A stretch of DNA of 64,000 nucleotides from Phycomyces nitens (lineage: Eukaryota > Mucoromycota > Mucoromycetes > Mucorales > Phycomycetaceae): positions 1-64,000 of the forward strand of contig JAHRBC010000005.1 of assembly GCA_022702545.1 (NCBI GenBank), given 5' to 3'. The notes under the pieces are model-generated. The model saw nothing but the letters and a program-made list of their open reading frames with translations, did not search any database and was not told the origin of the DNA. Below, piece by piece: positions 1-11,935 of the stretch (position 1 is its first letter; every line of letters begins with the position of its first letter). The translations under genes and the position numbers were made by a program.

Positions 1-3000
1 CCCCTAACCCTATACCCTAACCCTATTCCCTACCCTAGTACCATTCCCTAACCCTATACCCTAACCCTATTCCCTAAACACAGCCCATACCCTAGTACCA
101 TTCCCTAACCCTATACCCTAACCCTATTCCCTTAAACACAGCCTATACCCTAGTACCATTCCCTAACCCTATACCCTAACCCTATTCCCTAAACACAGCC
201 CATACCCTAGTACCATTCCCTAACCCTATACCCTAACCCTATTCCCTAAACACAGCCCATACCCTAGTACCATTCCCTAACCCTATACCCTAACCCTATT
301 CCCTAAACACAGCCCATACCCTAGTACCATTCCCTAACCCTATACCCTTAACCCTATTCCTAAACACAGCCCATACCCTAGTACCATTCCCCTAACCCTA
401 TAACCCTCAACCCTATTCCCTAAACACAGCCCATACCCTAGTACCATTCCCTAACCCTATACCCTAACCCTATTCCCTAAACACAGCCCATACCTCTAGT
501 ACCATTCCCTAACCCTATACCCTAACCCTATTCCCTAAACACAGCCCATACCCTAGTACCATTCCCTAACCCCTATACCCTAACCCTATTCCCTAAACAC
601 AGCCCATACCCTAGTACCATTCCCTAACCCTATACCCTAACCCTATTCCCTAAACACAGCCCATACCCTAGTACCATTCCCTAACCCTATACCCTAACCC
701 TATTCCCCTAAACACAGCCCATACCCTAGTACCATTCCCTAACCCTATACCCTAACCCTATTCCCTAAACACAGTCCCATACCCTAGTACCATTCCCTAA
801 CCCTATACTCCTAACCCTATTCCCCCTAAACACAGCCCATACCCTAGTACCATTCCCTAACCCTATACCCTAACCCTATTCCCTAAACACAGCCCATACC
901 CTAGTACCATTCCCTAACCCTATACCCTAACCCTATTCCCTAAACACAGCCCATACCCTAGTACCATTCCCTAACCCTATACCCTAACCCTATTCCCTAA
1001 ACACAGCCCATACCCTAGTACCATTCCCTAACCCTATACCCTAACCCTATTCCCTAAACACAGCCCATACCCTAGTACCATTCCCTAACCCTATACCCTA
1101 ACCCTATTCCCTAAACACAGCCCATACCCTAGTACCATTCCCCTAACCCTATACCCTAACCCTATTCCCTAAACACAGCCCATACCCTAGTACCATTCCC
1201 TAACCCTATACCCTAACCCTATTCCCTAAACACAGCCCATACCCTAGTACCATTCCCTAACCCTATACCCTAACCCTATTCCCTAAACACAGCCCATACC
1301 CTAGTACCATTCCCTAACCCTATACCCTAACCCTATTCCCCTAAACACAGCCCATACCCTAGTACCATTCCCTAACCCTATACCCTAACCCTATTCCCTA
1401 AACACAGCCCATACCCTAGTACCATTCCCTAACCCTATACCCTAACCCTATTCCCTAAACACAGCCCATACCCTAGTACCATTCCCCTAACCCTATACCC
1501 TAACCCTATTCCCTAAACACAGCCCATACCCTAGTACCATTCCCTAACCCTATACCCTAACCCTATTCCCTAAACACAGCCCATACCCTAGTACCATTCC
1601 CTAACCCTATACCCTAACCCTATTCCCCTAAACACAGCCCATACCCTAGTACCATTCCCTAACCCTATACCCTAACCCTATTCCCTAAACACAGCCCATA
1701 CCCTAGTACCATTCCCTAACCCTATACCCTAACCCTATTCCCTAAACACAGCCCATACCCTAGTACCATTCCCTAACCCTATACCCTAACCCTATTCCCT
1801 AAACACAGCCCATACCCTAGTACCATTCCCTAACCCTATACCCTAACCCTATTCCCTAAACACAGCCCATACCCTAGTACCATTCCCTAACCCTATACCC
1901 TAACCCTATTCCCTAAACACAGCCCATACCCTAGTACCATTCCCTAACCCTATACCCTAACCCTATTCCCTAAACACAGCCCATACCCTAGTACCATTCC
2001 CTAACCCTATACCCTAACCCTATTCCCTAAACACAGCCCATACCCTAGTACCATTCCCTAACCCTATACCCTAACCCTATTCCCTAAACACAGCCCATAC
2101 CCTAGTACCATTCCCTAACCCTATACCCTAACCCTATTCCCTAAACACAGCCCATACCCTAGTACCATTCCCTAACCCTATACCCTAACCCTATTCCCTA
2201 AACACAGCCCATACCCTAGTACCATTCCCTAACCCTATACCCTAACCCTATTCCCTAAACACAGCCCATACCCTAGTACCATTCCCTAACCCTATACCCT
2301 AACCCTATTCCCTAAACACAGCCCATACCCTAGTACCATTCCCTAACCCTATACCCTAACCCTATTCCCTAAACACAGCCCATACCCTAGTACCATTCCC
2401 TAACCCTATACCCTAACCCTATTCCCTAAACACAGCCCATACCCTAGTACCATTCCCTAACCCTATACCCTAACCCTATTCCCTAAACACAGCCCATACC
2501 CTAGTACCATTCCCTAACCCTATACCCTAACCCTATTCCCTAAACACAGCCCATACCCTAGTACCATTCCCTAACCCTATACCCTAACCCTATTCCCTAA
2601 ACACAGCCCATACCCTAGTACCATTCCCTAACCCTATACCCTAACCCTATTCCCTAAACACAGCCCATACCCTAGTACCATTCCCTAACCCTATACCCTA
2701 ACCCTATTCCCTAAACACAGCCCATACCCTAGTACCATTCCCTAACCCTATACCCTAACCCTATTCCCTAAACACAGCCCATACCCTAGTACCATTCCCT
2801 AACCCTATACCCTAACCCTATTCCCTAAACACAGCCCATACCCTAGTACCATTCCCTAACCCTATACCCTAACCCTATTCCCTAAACACAGCCCATACCC
2901 TAGTACCATTCCCTAACCCTATACCCTAACCCTATTCCCTAAACACAGCCCATACCCTAGTACCATTCCCTAACCCTATACCCTAACCCTATTCCCTAAA

Positions 3001-4246
3001 CACAGCCCATACCCTAGTACCATTCCCTAACCCTATACCCTAACCCTATTCCCTAAACACAGCCCATACCCTAGTACCATTCCCTAACCCTATACCCTAA
3101 CCCTATTCCCTAAACACAGCCCATACCCTAGTACCATTCCCTAACCCTATACCCTAACCCTATTCCCTAAACACAGCCCATACCCTAGTACCATTCCCTA
3201 ACCCTATACCCTAACCCTATTCCCTAAACACAGCCCATACCCTAGTACCATTCCCTAACCCTATACCCTAACCCTATTCCCTAAACACAGCCCATACCCT
3301 AGTACCATTCCCTAACCCTATACCCTAACCCTATTCCCTAAACACAGCCCATACCCTAGTACCATTCCCTAACCCTATACCCTAACCCTATTCCCTAAAC
3401 ACAGCCCATACCCTAGTACCATTCCCTAACCCTATACCCTAACCCTATTCCCTAAACACAGCCCATACCCTAGTACCATTCCCTAACCCTATACCCTAAC
3501 CCTATTCCCTAAACACAGCCCATACCCTAGTACCATTCCCTAACCCTATACCCTAACCCTATTCCCTAAACACAGCCCATACCCTAGTACCATTCCCTAA
3601 CCCTATACCCTAACCCTATTCCCTAAACACAGCCCATACCCTAGTACCATTCCCTAACCCTATACCCTAACCCTATTCCCTAAACACAGCCCATACCCTA
3701 GTACCATTCCCTAACCCTATACCCTAACCCTATTCCCTAAACACAGCCCATACCCTAGTACCATTCCCTAACCCTATACCCTAACCCTATTCCCTAAACA
3801 CAGCCCATACCCTAGTACCATTCCCTAACCCTATACCCTAACCCTATTCCCTAAACACAGCCCATACCCTAGTACCATTCCCTAACCCTATACCCTAACC
3901 CTATTCCCTAAACACAGCCCATACCCTAGTACCATTCCCTAACCCTATACCCTAACCCTATTCCCTAAACACAGCCCATACCCTAGTACCATTCCCTAAC
4001 CCTATACCCTAACCCTATTCCCTAAACACAGCCCATACCCTAGTACCATTCCCTAACCCTATACCCTAACCCTATTCCCTAAACACAGCCCATACCCTAG
4101 TACCATTCCCTAACCCTATACCCTAACCCTATTCCCTAAACACAGCCCATACCCTAGTACCATTCCCTAACCCTATACCCTAACCCTATTCCCTAAACAC
4201 AGCCCATACCCTAGTACCATTCCCTAACCCTATCCCCTAACCCTAG
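1..4246. repeat. Telomere-associated tandem repeat, 57-bp unit
   Basis: About 74 head-to-tail copies of a 57-bp unit. Each unit contains CCCTAA, CCCTATA, CCCTAA, CCCTATT and CCCTAAACACAGCC blocks followed by CATACCCTAG and TACCATT. The C-rich strand reads 5' to 3' from the left edge, the orientation expected at a left chromosome end. Copies from about 1630 inward look identical, whereas the outer 1.6 kb carries about 15 single-base indels, mostly extra C or T. The array ends with a degenerate CCCTAACCCTAGCCAG at about 4230-4250. It could be the telomere itself with a very long unit or, more likely, a subtelomeric satellite grown from telomeric DNA. Confidence 0.93.
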
Positions 4247-5286
4247 CCAGTATTTTAACATACGGAATGTAAAAATTGTGGTGATGCACAATAATGACTC
4301 ATGTGGTACTTTGTTGTGTGTAGGAGGTGGACGAGAAAAGAAAGGTACGGGTAGTAATATGGATCGAAATCCAGAATGGAGGAAGAATAGGTTTGAAAAG
4401 GGGGAAACGGGTACAAATAAGATAGTCGCTTTGTTACCAAAGTGACTACAAGAACAGGAATAAGAAATGCTTTCACAAAAGTGAGAGCAAAGGGGATACA
4501 AATAGGATGGATACAAATATATGATATTAACTTCACCACAGGTGAATTAATAACAAAATACAGCACAGGGATACAAATGAGAAATAAAAAAAGGGGGTAG
4601 TTAATCTTCCAAGAAGACTTGACTAATACAAATAAAAATATAAAGAACAACCAATCTTCCACGAAGACTTGGTAAGAAACAAAATATAATGGAAAAAATT
4701 CACAAGAAAGAATAAAGATTCAGACAACTTTGTCAGAGAAGAAACTTGTATCAGAATTCAACATTGTTTATTGAGTGTTTGATTTTGAGATATTTATACT
4801 AATTGTTGGATAAAATAATATATGATAAAATAATAGAAAGATGTTGTATGAAATCATAAAATAACATACGGAAGAGTTGACAGAAGATTGGATAGAATAG
4901 AATCAATAAAAATAAAAATAATAATAAAACTAAATAAATAAGAAAATTGTTGGGAGATTTGTAGACTTGACTAATGAGAGATTCTTTACCAAAATTGTTA
5001 AAGAAGTGTACAACAAAACACAACACTAAATTTTAGTGTGAGTGGAAATCGAAAGAAAGGGGAAAAGGTTTTGTTAAGGAAAAATTAGAAAAATTGAGAG
5101 ACAAGAAAAAAATGTCAAAGGGAAAAGGTGCAAAGGTCTTTGCCCGCCGTCGGCAAATGAAATAAATTGAGGACCACGTCACGACTACCTGCACCATCAG
5201 TGACCTTGGCTACCCAAAATGGCCCAAAAATCGGGTTGCAACTAAGGCCGACAAGATTACAACACACCGTGTCAGTAATACGTAAA
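4247..5286. other. AT-rich subtelomeric stretch without a supportable gene
   Basis: Sits between the tandem array and tRNA-Lys. Open frames on the minus strand (4255-4662 and 4799-5026) are hydrophobic and low in complexity, with no domain I recognise. A near-identical motif, AATCTTCCAAGAAGACTT and a one-base variant, occurs twice about 50 bp apart (about 4602-4670). It may be the decayed end of another mobile element, but no terminal repeats or target duplication could be found. Confidence 0.5.
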
Positions 5287-5359
5287 GCCCGGCTAGCTCA
5301 ATCGGTAGAGCGTGAGACTCTTAATCTCAAGGTTGGGGGTTCGACCCCCCCGTTGGGCT
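5287..5359 (+). tRNA. tRNA-Lys (CTT)
   Basis: A 73-nt cloverleaf without intron. The acceptor 5' strand GCCCGGC pairs with GTTGGGC (two G-U pairs) plus discriminator T. The D-arm contains GCTCAATCGGTAGAGC. Anticodon stem TGAGA/TCTCA holds loop CTCTTAA with anticodon CTT at 5320-5322. The T-arm is GGGGG, TTCGACC, CCCCC. It matches the general form of eukaryotic nuclear tRNA-Lys(CTT). LTR-type sequences begin 17 bp after its 3' end. Confidence 0.96.
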
Positions 5360-5376
5360 TTCATTTTTGTTATTTA

Positions 5377-5402
5377 TGTCGTTCCTGATCTAGGTGTCAG
5401 AG
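5377..5402 (+). repeat. Stubs of two LTR families next to tRNA-Lys
   Basis: 5377-5394 is an 18-bp copy of the shared LTR start TGTCGTTCCTGATCTRGG. It is followed by TGTCAGAG (5395-5402), which continues on the far side of the gypsy element at 18080. The last four bases, AGAG (5399-5402), are the left target-site duplication of the gypsy element. Confidence 0.6.
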
Positions 5403-5713
5403 TGTCGTTCCTGATCTGGGATGGTCTTCCTTTTACTATAACAAAGCCAAAAGGTCAATCCCACTGGGGAAACAGGAGTATACGTAAAATCAAAGAGAGG
5501 ATAAAAGATACTTTTTATTATTATGACTTTGGTTATCTTATATAGTTCTCTAACTAATACTGCGCATTATCCGCAGTAGTTATTATATGATATTTTCATA
5601 AAAGAAGAGACATTGTACTGCGGTTAATGCTCAGGAAGATGTTACTGCGCATAAAGAAGTACTGCGGTTAATCATCTTCAGATTTTACGGATTCATCAAA
5701 ATAATGTCCGACA
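5403..5713 (-). repeat. 3' LTR of the gypsy element
   Basis: A 311-bp LTR starting TGTCG and ending CGACA on the plus strand, nearly identical to 17765-18075. It contains several copies of an ACTGCGGTTAAT-like motif. Truncated relatives occur at 52227-52475 and, inverted, at 52806-52975 plus 56315-56391. Confidence 0.92.
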
Positions 5714-6655
5714 TCACCCCCTCCCGAAACTGTTGATAGTCCTCGATCAACCACAGAGGAATCCACAAGGGAAAACGGCAAGGCAGAAGAGGCATCCAAG
5801 ACAAGGTCACGGCGCATCTGGGCACGGGCAGGGGTTGGGTGATACCAGGTATTGTGAAAATCATCGGATTTGGCAATCTTGAGGCGATCGGCATGGACCC
5901 AGGAGGTATAAGGCACACCCTCCATGGTAGTGAGCTTGTATATGTTCTTTTCAAAGTTCTTGTCAACAACAATGTACGGTCCCATCCAGTTGTACTCTAA
6001 GCCAAATTTGTTCTCATGTCGTAGCAACAAATGCTCACCAATTGCAAACTGATGCGGTTTCATAATGGAGTCCCATCGTTCCTTGTCTTGTTGACTATTG
6101 GCGGCTACTCGAGCATCAGCATCTATGCGAGCTTGTTGGAGATTACGAAGAAAAGGAATGGCACCATCAGAAACAAGAGCAGGATCATTGGGAATCGATG
6201 TATCCATGAATGGGCGCAAGGGATCACTGGGAATACGGGGTTCGCGACCATATGTCAAGAAAAACGGGCTAAACCAGTCGTGCGGTGCTTTCTGATTCGG
6301 CAAGCCCAAAGTGAAGTCTCCAGATATTCGTCCCAACGATGTATAGCTCCATGGACATATTTGCGCAACATTTGTTTGAGGATACCATTTAATCGTTCAC
6401 ATTTCCCATTGGTCCGGGGGTGAAAGGCAGAAGTCAACTTGTGGTGCAGCTTGATCTTTTGAATGTAGAATTTTAGGATATGCGACATAAAGTTGGCACC
6501 ACGATCAGTGAGAATCTCGTCAGGGCAGCCAAAACGCATAACGATTTCTTCGTACAGGAAGTTGGCGATGGCTTCACCAGTGGCAGCAGGGACAGCACGG
6601 GCAATGGGCCAGTTAGTGGCATAATCAACTGCAACAAGAATCCAACGGTTTCCAT
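5668..6655 (-). pseudogene. Integrase core and C-terminus, frameshifted
   Basis: Three overlapping minus-strand frames (6473-6655, 6255-6539, 5668-6336) together resemble the gypsy integrase catalytic core and tail. Visible landmarks are DEILTDRGANF (a core Asp), FHPRTNGKCERLNG (core Glu region) and FFLTYGREPRIP, the usual segment after the core. At least three frame changes are needed to read through from the pol frame, near 6700, 6550 and 6290. No chromodomain is recognisable in the tail. The gene is dead as read; given the near-identical LTRs, base-calling errors are an alternative explanation. Confidence 0.8.
5714..5727 (-). promoter_or_regulatory. Polypurine tract
   Basis: On the minus strand the bases just before the 3' LTR read CGGGAGGGGGTGA, a purine-rich run in the position where plus-strand DNA synthesis of an LTR element is primed. 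Confidence 0.7.
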
Positions 6656-8829
6656 TTACGGTAGTGGGTAGTTCTCCAATGAAATTGAGATGCCAGCGTG
6701 AGAATGGGGAGGAATATCCAGTGGCTCCATCGGTGCATGGTGGATGTTACGTTCCGCGTTGGAAGCCAATTGGCATTGAGGGCACTTTTCCAGCCATTCT
6801 TTAATCTGACTTCGCATGCCTGGCCACCACCAACATTTCTTCATGAGATCGTATACCGTGGTTTCACCAGCATGTCCAAAACCATTGTGGAAGTTGTTTA
6901 CCAGATCGGCACGCTTTGTGAACAGTGCAAATCGAATCTCTTGAACGGTGTCACCAATCTTAACCAGTCTGAACACCTTCTGTTCCCGGACTACGAACTT
7001 ATTGCATTGTCGATTTAGTAACTCTTTGATATCTTCTGGCCATTCATCTTCGGTACGAGCATAGAATTTTGGCCAATCGGAAGTCTGTGTGTCTGGCATA
7101 GTGTACAAGTATTCAGGTTCCATGGAGTCAATCGCAGAGGCATCAAATTCGGGACCGTCCATTCGGGAGAGTACATCGGGAACACCGTTATCCTTGCCTG
7201 GCTTGTATTGAATGATAGGGTCGTATAGTTCAAATTCAGCAATCCATCTTACTAGGCGAGGAGTTGGCTTCACTTGGCTGCGGAAGTACTTGAGTGGGAG
7301 GTGGTCTGTGTATACCATGAATGGCTTTCCTTCGATCATACACCGCCATGTACGCAAGGCGTGTAAGATACCCAGTAGCTCGCATTCTTGGGCCGGATAC
7401 GATCTTTCAGCGGTAGATAACTTCTTCGATTCAAACGCCAATGGTTTCCAAATTCCTTCCTCATCTTCTTGCATTAGAACAGCACCAACACCAAAATCCG
7501 AGGCGTCAGTTTCAATACGGAACGGTTTGTCCATATCAGGGGCTAGGAGTACCGGTGCTGTACTAAGTTTTTCCTTGAGGATGTCAAAACTTGCCTGACA
7601 TGTGTCCGTCCATACAATAGGGCGTCTCTTCGGCCCTGTGCCTTTGGTGAGATCCGTTAATGGGGCAGCAATTCCAGCAAAACCAGGAATAAAGCGTCGG
7701 TAGTGTTGTGCGAGGCCAATAAATTGCCGGACTTCTTGTACATTGGAGGGGGCTATCCATTCTTGTATGGTCTTGACCTTGTCCGGTGAGGGAAGTATGC
7801 CTTGTGCTGACACGTTGAAACCAAGGAAAGTTAGCTCCTTCTTGTTGAATTCACATTTCTTGAGGTTGGCAATCAACTTGGCTTCACGGAGGCGGTTCAA
7901 CACATGGCGTACATGTTTAGCATGTTCTTCGGGGGTCTTGCTGAATATGAGGATGTCGTCCAAATATACCAAAGCAAACTGGTCTAAGCAATCTCCAAGA
8001 ACCTTATTCATGAGGTGTTGGAAAGTTGGCGGGGCATTTGTCAGACCAAAAGGCAGGACCAGGAACTCGTATTGACCATATCGGGTGTTGAATGCAGTTT
8101 TCAGCACATCAGAGTCTTGGATACGTACTTGGTGGTAACCACTCTTCAAATCCAGACTTGTGAAATGGTTTGACCCGCGGAGCCGTTCCAAACACTCGTC
8201 AATTCTTGGTAAGGGGTGGTTGTTACGGACAGTAACCTTGTTCAAGGCACAGTAGTCAACACACATTCTCATTTCGCCGTTCTTCTTTTTCACAAACAAT
8301 ATAGGTGCACCCCAAGGTGATGAGCTTGGACGGATGAGGCCGAGGTCTAAGAGTTCTTTCAATTGTTTCTTGAGCTCGTCGAGTTCGCACGGGCTCATCT
8401 TGAACGGTGGTTTGTTAACAGGGTATGCATCGCCAGTGTTTATTACATGTTGAACATCACGGCTTGGCAGTAATCCGGGCAAACCATCTTGGAAAACGTC
8501 ATCAAACTCTTTCACCAATGATGTCCATTGCTCGTCTTTTGTCATTTCACCTTTCTCGCTCTTGATGTGCAACAAAAAGCATTCAGCCTCCTCCCTCCGA
8601 GAGAGTTTCTGGACTTGCTTGGCAGATATGAGGTAGCCCAGGTGAGGCTTCATCGGGCGGTTACCATAAGGACGCAGGACAAATTCATAGCCATCACGTG
8701 AGAGTAACCAGCTGTCACTATGCCAATCGGGAACGGGTTTGGCATTCTGCAACCATGTGCATCCGAGGATCAGGTCGAATTTGGTGGGGAACACGAAGGC
8801 ATCAACAACATCATTATAGCCGTTAAGAG
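6656..8829 (-). CDS. gypsy Pol: protease C-end, reverse transcriptase, RNase H, integrase zinc domain
   Basis: One open frame of about 725 codons belonging to the retroelement; the frame runs to 8947, but everything above 8829 comes from inserted element A. In order: the protease tail with LILGCTWL; reverse transcriptase with the catalytic VYLDDILIF (YxDD); RNase H with ETDASDFGVGA, an ELLGILHAL Glu region and YTDHLPL; and an integrase HHCC zinc domain with HNGFGHAGET and CPQCQLASN. It would copy the element's RNA and process the polyprotein in the particle. It is split from its protease start (16199-16595) by element A, so it has no start of its own. Confidence 0.92.
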
Positions 8830-9180
8830 CACTACGGCTAAGAAATCGGCAGTTATCTACCGTTTTGGTCACATAACTACCGTTTTTTTGGTGGGGCAAA
8901 ACGGTGGATATGACCCTGTGTAAGGCGAATTTGGTAGTAGCTACCATTTTTATAGTGGCGAAAATTGGCAGATAACTACCGTTTTGGTCACATAACTACC
9001 ATTTTTCTTCACTAAAAAAACGGTAGTTATCTGCCGTTTTGGTAACATTGCTACCTTTGTTTGGTGGGGCAAAACGGTAGATATGACCCTGTGTAAGGCG
9101 AGTTTGGTAGTAGCTACCGTTTTTTGCTAATAAAAAAACGGCAGATAACTACCGTTTTGGTAACATAACTACCGTTTTTT
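8830..9180. repeat. Subterminal repeat array, left end of element A
   Basis: About ten copies of ACGGTAG or its complement CTACCGTTTT, often as palindromic pairs such as CGGCAGTTATCTACCG. A larger unit with GGTGGGGCAAAACGGT and GACCCTGTGTAAGGCGA is repeated directly about 170 bp apart (about 8889 and 9061). Such arrays bind the transposase complex in CACTA elements; binding here is inference. Confidence 0.8.
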
Positions 9181-11210
9181 TATCCAACCAAAAATGCTTC
9201 CGTTATACACTATAACCTCTCTTTTATAGTACTCTATTTGATAATGGGTTCTGCTATTCTTTTACGACCATTCTTTTGAAAGAATGGTTTATTCTTTATT
9301 ATAGAATGTCTTGATTCAATTCATACCGTATTTTGCGCACAATTATTATAGAAAAATACTTAAAACTAATGCTATTTAATATTATAAAACATATATAGTA
9401 CAAACCTTTGTTATAAGCTATACACGCATAATAATACTACGTTGATATACATTAGATGATCCTTAGCATTCATCAATTGCTAAAAATTCATTGTGGTTAG
9501 AAAAAGAAGCGATCATATAAACCTAGTACATTATTTTGTATTGCTTACAAGTATATATTATGCTTGTCAATTACTATACCATGCCTCTTGTTTTGAATGA
9601 TTATACTGAAAGGGATCTCCAGAAATAAACACTATATGTAATAGGAGGTCAATAGAATATGTACTGAAAAATTAGTTGAAGAATAATATAATTATTAGAC
9701 AATCGTCTTACCATAGAAAATCAACTTTGGCATATTCAAATCATATGATTCAAAACTGATTCGAATCTCATTGTAGCAAACAGAGTAATCAGCTCATTAG
9801 AAAAGAAAAGTGTATATCTTACAGAGATTGCCAAGTGTAAAAAGGACAAACCGTATTGTAATATAGCCGTAAAAGTTTTCGCTCTTTTGTTTCTGGGGGA
9901 AAAAAGAGCGAGCTGCATTTCATTCCTAAATCAAAGGTAATCGAGCTAAAGATGGTTCAATCGGGATGTCAATCAGGTGTTTATAACCGTGCTGATCTTA
10001 CATGAAGGAGGCTCATTTGGTTTTAATTCAAAGAGTCATTGCAAAGACAAGACAAGAGAAGCAAAAAAAAAGAAAAAAGAAAGCACACTAAGCATATGCT
10101 AAAAATGCAACGGGGCCAATAAGAGTTGCCTAAAAGAACAATCTTAAACCCTTGTTTTATTGCTTAGCACTTACACAATACTCGTTTTTGGCGGTATAGA
10201 GCTATATTAAAGAGTAGAAATATTATATTGGCATTAGATTAGCAATAGATGATCAACAAAGCAATCACCCATTGCACATCTGTCATGATTGCTAATTCGA
10301 CGCCATCACCAAGTTGCAACATCTCATCTTCAAAAAAGAAAAGAACGACTTGCACTTTGCTGCTATATTGTGATAAATAATATTGTATTAACTATAATGT
10401 GTATTCAAAACATATATTAAAGAGTCAACTTACTTTATTATTCTCTATTATTTATTTATGAGCTTGGTTATTGATTGTAAAGCCTTTTCCAAGTCTTTTG
10501 GTGCACAGCATTCTATAATATTTATATTGATTCTGAGATAGACCATTATATTATTTTATGGCCATAGGATAGTGTTCTCGTCAATTAAATAGTGTTTGAT
10601 AATATAAGACCATGCTTTTAGTTGATGCCGCAATTCATAGTCAAAGGATGGTTTGAGAAAAATATTAACAAAAACAAAGGTTATTCTCTAGGGTTCTCTT
10701 GTGCCGTATTTTTTGATCTTAATGATAAAGCATATTATGTAAATGAAGTTTACTCTTTTCTTTGAGACCACCACCTGTATCAATTGCTAACTTACCAAGC
10801 TAATCAAGGTATTTGTCCAATAGATCCCTTTTTATACCAAATATCCATTTATAATAAATGAAAAATATATACAAACCAAACACTTTAACAAACTATTGAC
10901 TTTTGAATGTCCCTTTGGGTTGATCAATCTTCATTTGACTGCAAAGGTTTTTGGTAAAAATATTAATAAAATAGCTTGCTGTCCAATACTTGCCAAGCAT
11001 GGATAATAACCATATCCTTTACATTGTGAACAAAGGAATGGCCCTTGTATCTTAATATAACTTTTGCATTGCCAGATAAAATAAAAACACAAGTTAAATC
11101 ATAGTATAGTATTTTATTGTTGTTACAATCGATTATTACCTTTTCCATAAGATACACTTTAAGAATCTGCGCGACTTACTTTCCCAACAAGTTTATAGCA
11201 AGACTATATC
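9181..11210. other. AT-rich interior of element A
   Basis: About 2 kb with no open frame above 65 codons and no recognised domain. It probably represents transposon interior decayed beyond recognition. It ends at the ATC target site (11208-11210) used by element B. Confidence 0.5.
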
Positions 11211-11935
11211 CACTACGGCGGAAGGACCGGTAGCTGTGCCGAAAACGGTAGCATAACTACCGTTTTTTATGATTTTTGAGCACTTTATCTCCGCAGATTG
11301 TGGTTGAAAGGTAATGTCATCGATGCCGATTCATAAAAGTCGCATGGAATGTCTTTTCATCAGGCAATGAGGTAGTTGTAGTACCATAGAAAGGGCTCGT
11401 AAGTTTTTAGGCAACGTTATTTATTGAAATGAGCATTTTATTTGGTGTTAACGATGTTGCGCATTTTTGAGAAAAATAATTTTTCGCCTGTGTGAACAAA
11501 ACGGTAGCATAACTACCGTTTTTTTGAAACCAATTTTTTGTTTTTGATATTATTAGCCATTTGATTTTATTTTATATGACATTAATATTTATTAGAGCAC
11601 TTTATCTCCGCAGATTGTGGTTGAAAGGTAATGTCATCGATCCCGAATCATAAAAGTTGCATGGAATGTCTTTTCATCAGGCAATGAGGTAGTTGTAGTA
11701 CCATAGAAAGGGCTCGTAAGTTTTTAGGCAACCTTGTTTATTGAAATGAGCATTTTATTTGGTGTTAAAGATGTTGCGCATTTTTGAGAAAAATAATTTT
11801 TTGCCTGTGTGAACAAAACGGTAGTTATGCTACCGTTTTTTGAAACAATTTTTTTGTTTTTGACATTATTAGCCATTTTATTTTATTTTATTTGGTATTG
11901 ATATTTATAAAGAAAGAAAAAGAAAAAGAAAATTT

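Noticed and set aside
1..4246. CRISPR-like array
   Set aside because: The unit is fully repeated with no variable spacers, and the rest of the window is eukaryotic.
4255..5026. Minus-strand open frames of 135 and 75 codons beside the telomeric array
   Set aside because: Hydrophobic, low-complexity translations of AT-rich DNA with no domain, no homologue in the window and no splice or promoter context.
8830..8947. ATG at 8947 as the start of the gypsy pol gene
   Set aside because: It lies inside CACTA element A; the frame there is an accident of the insertion.
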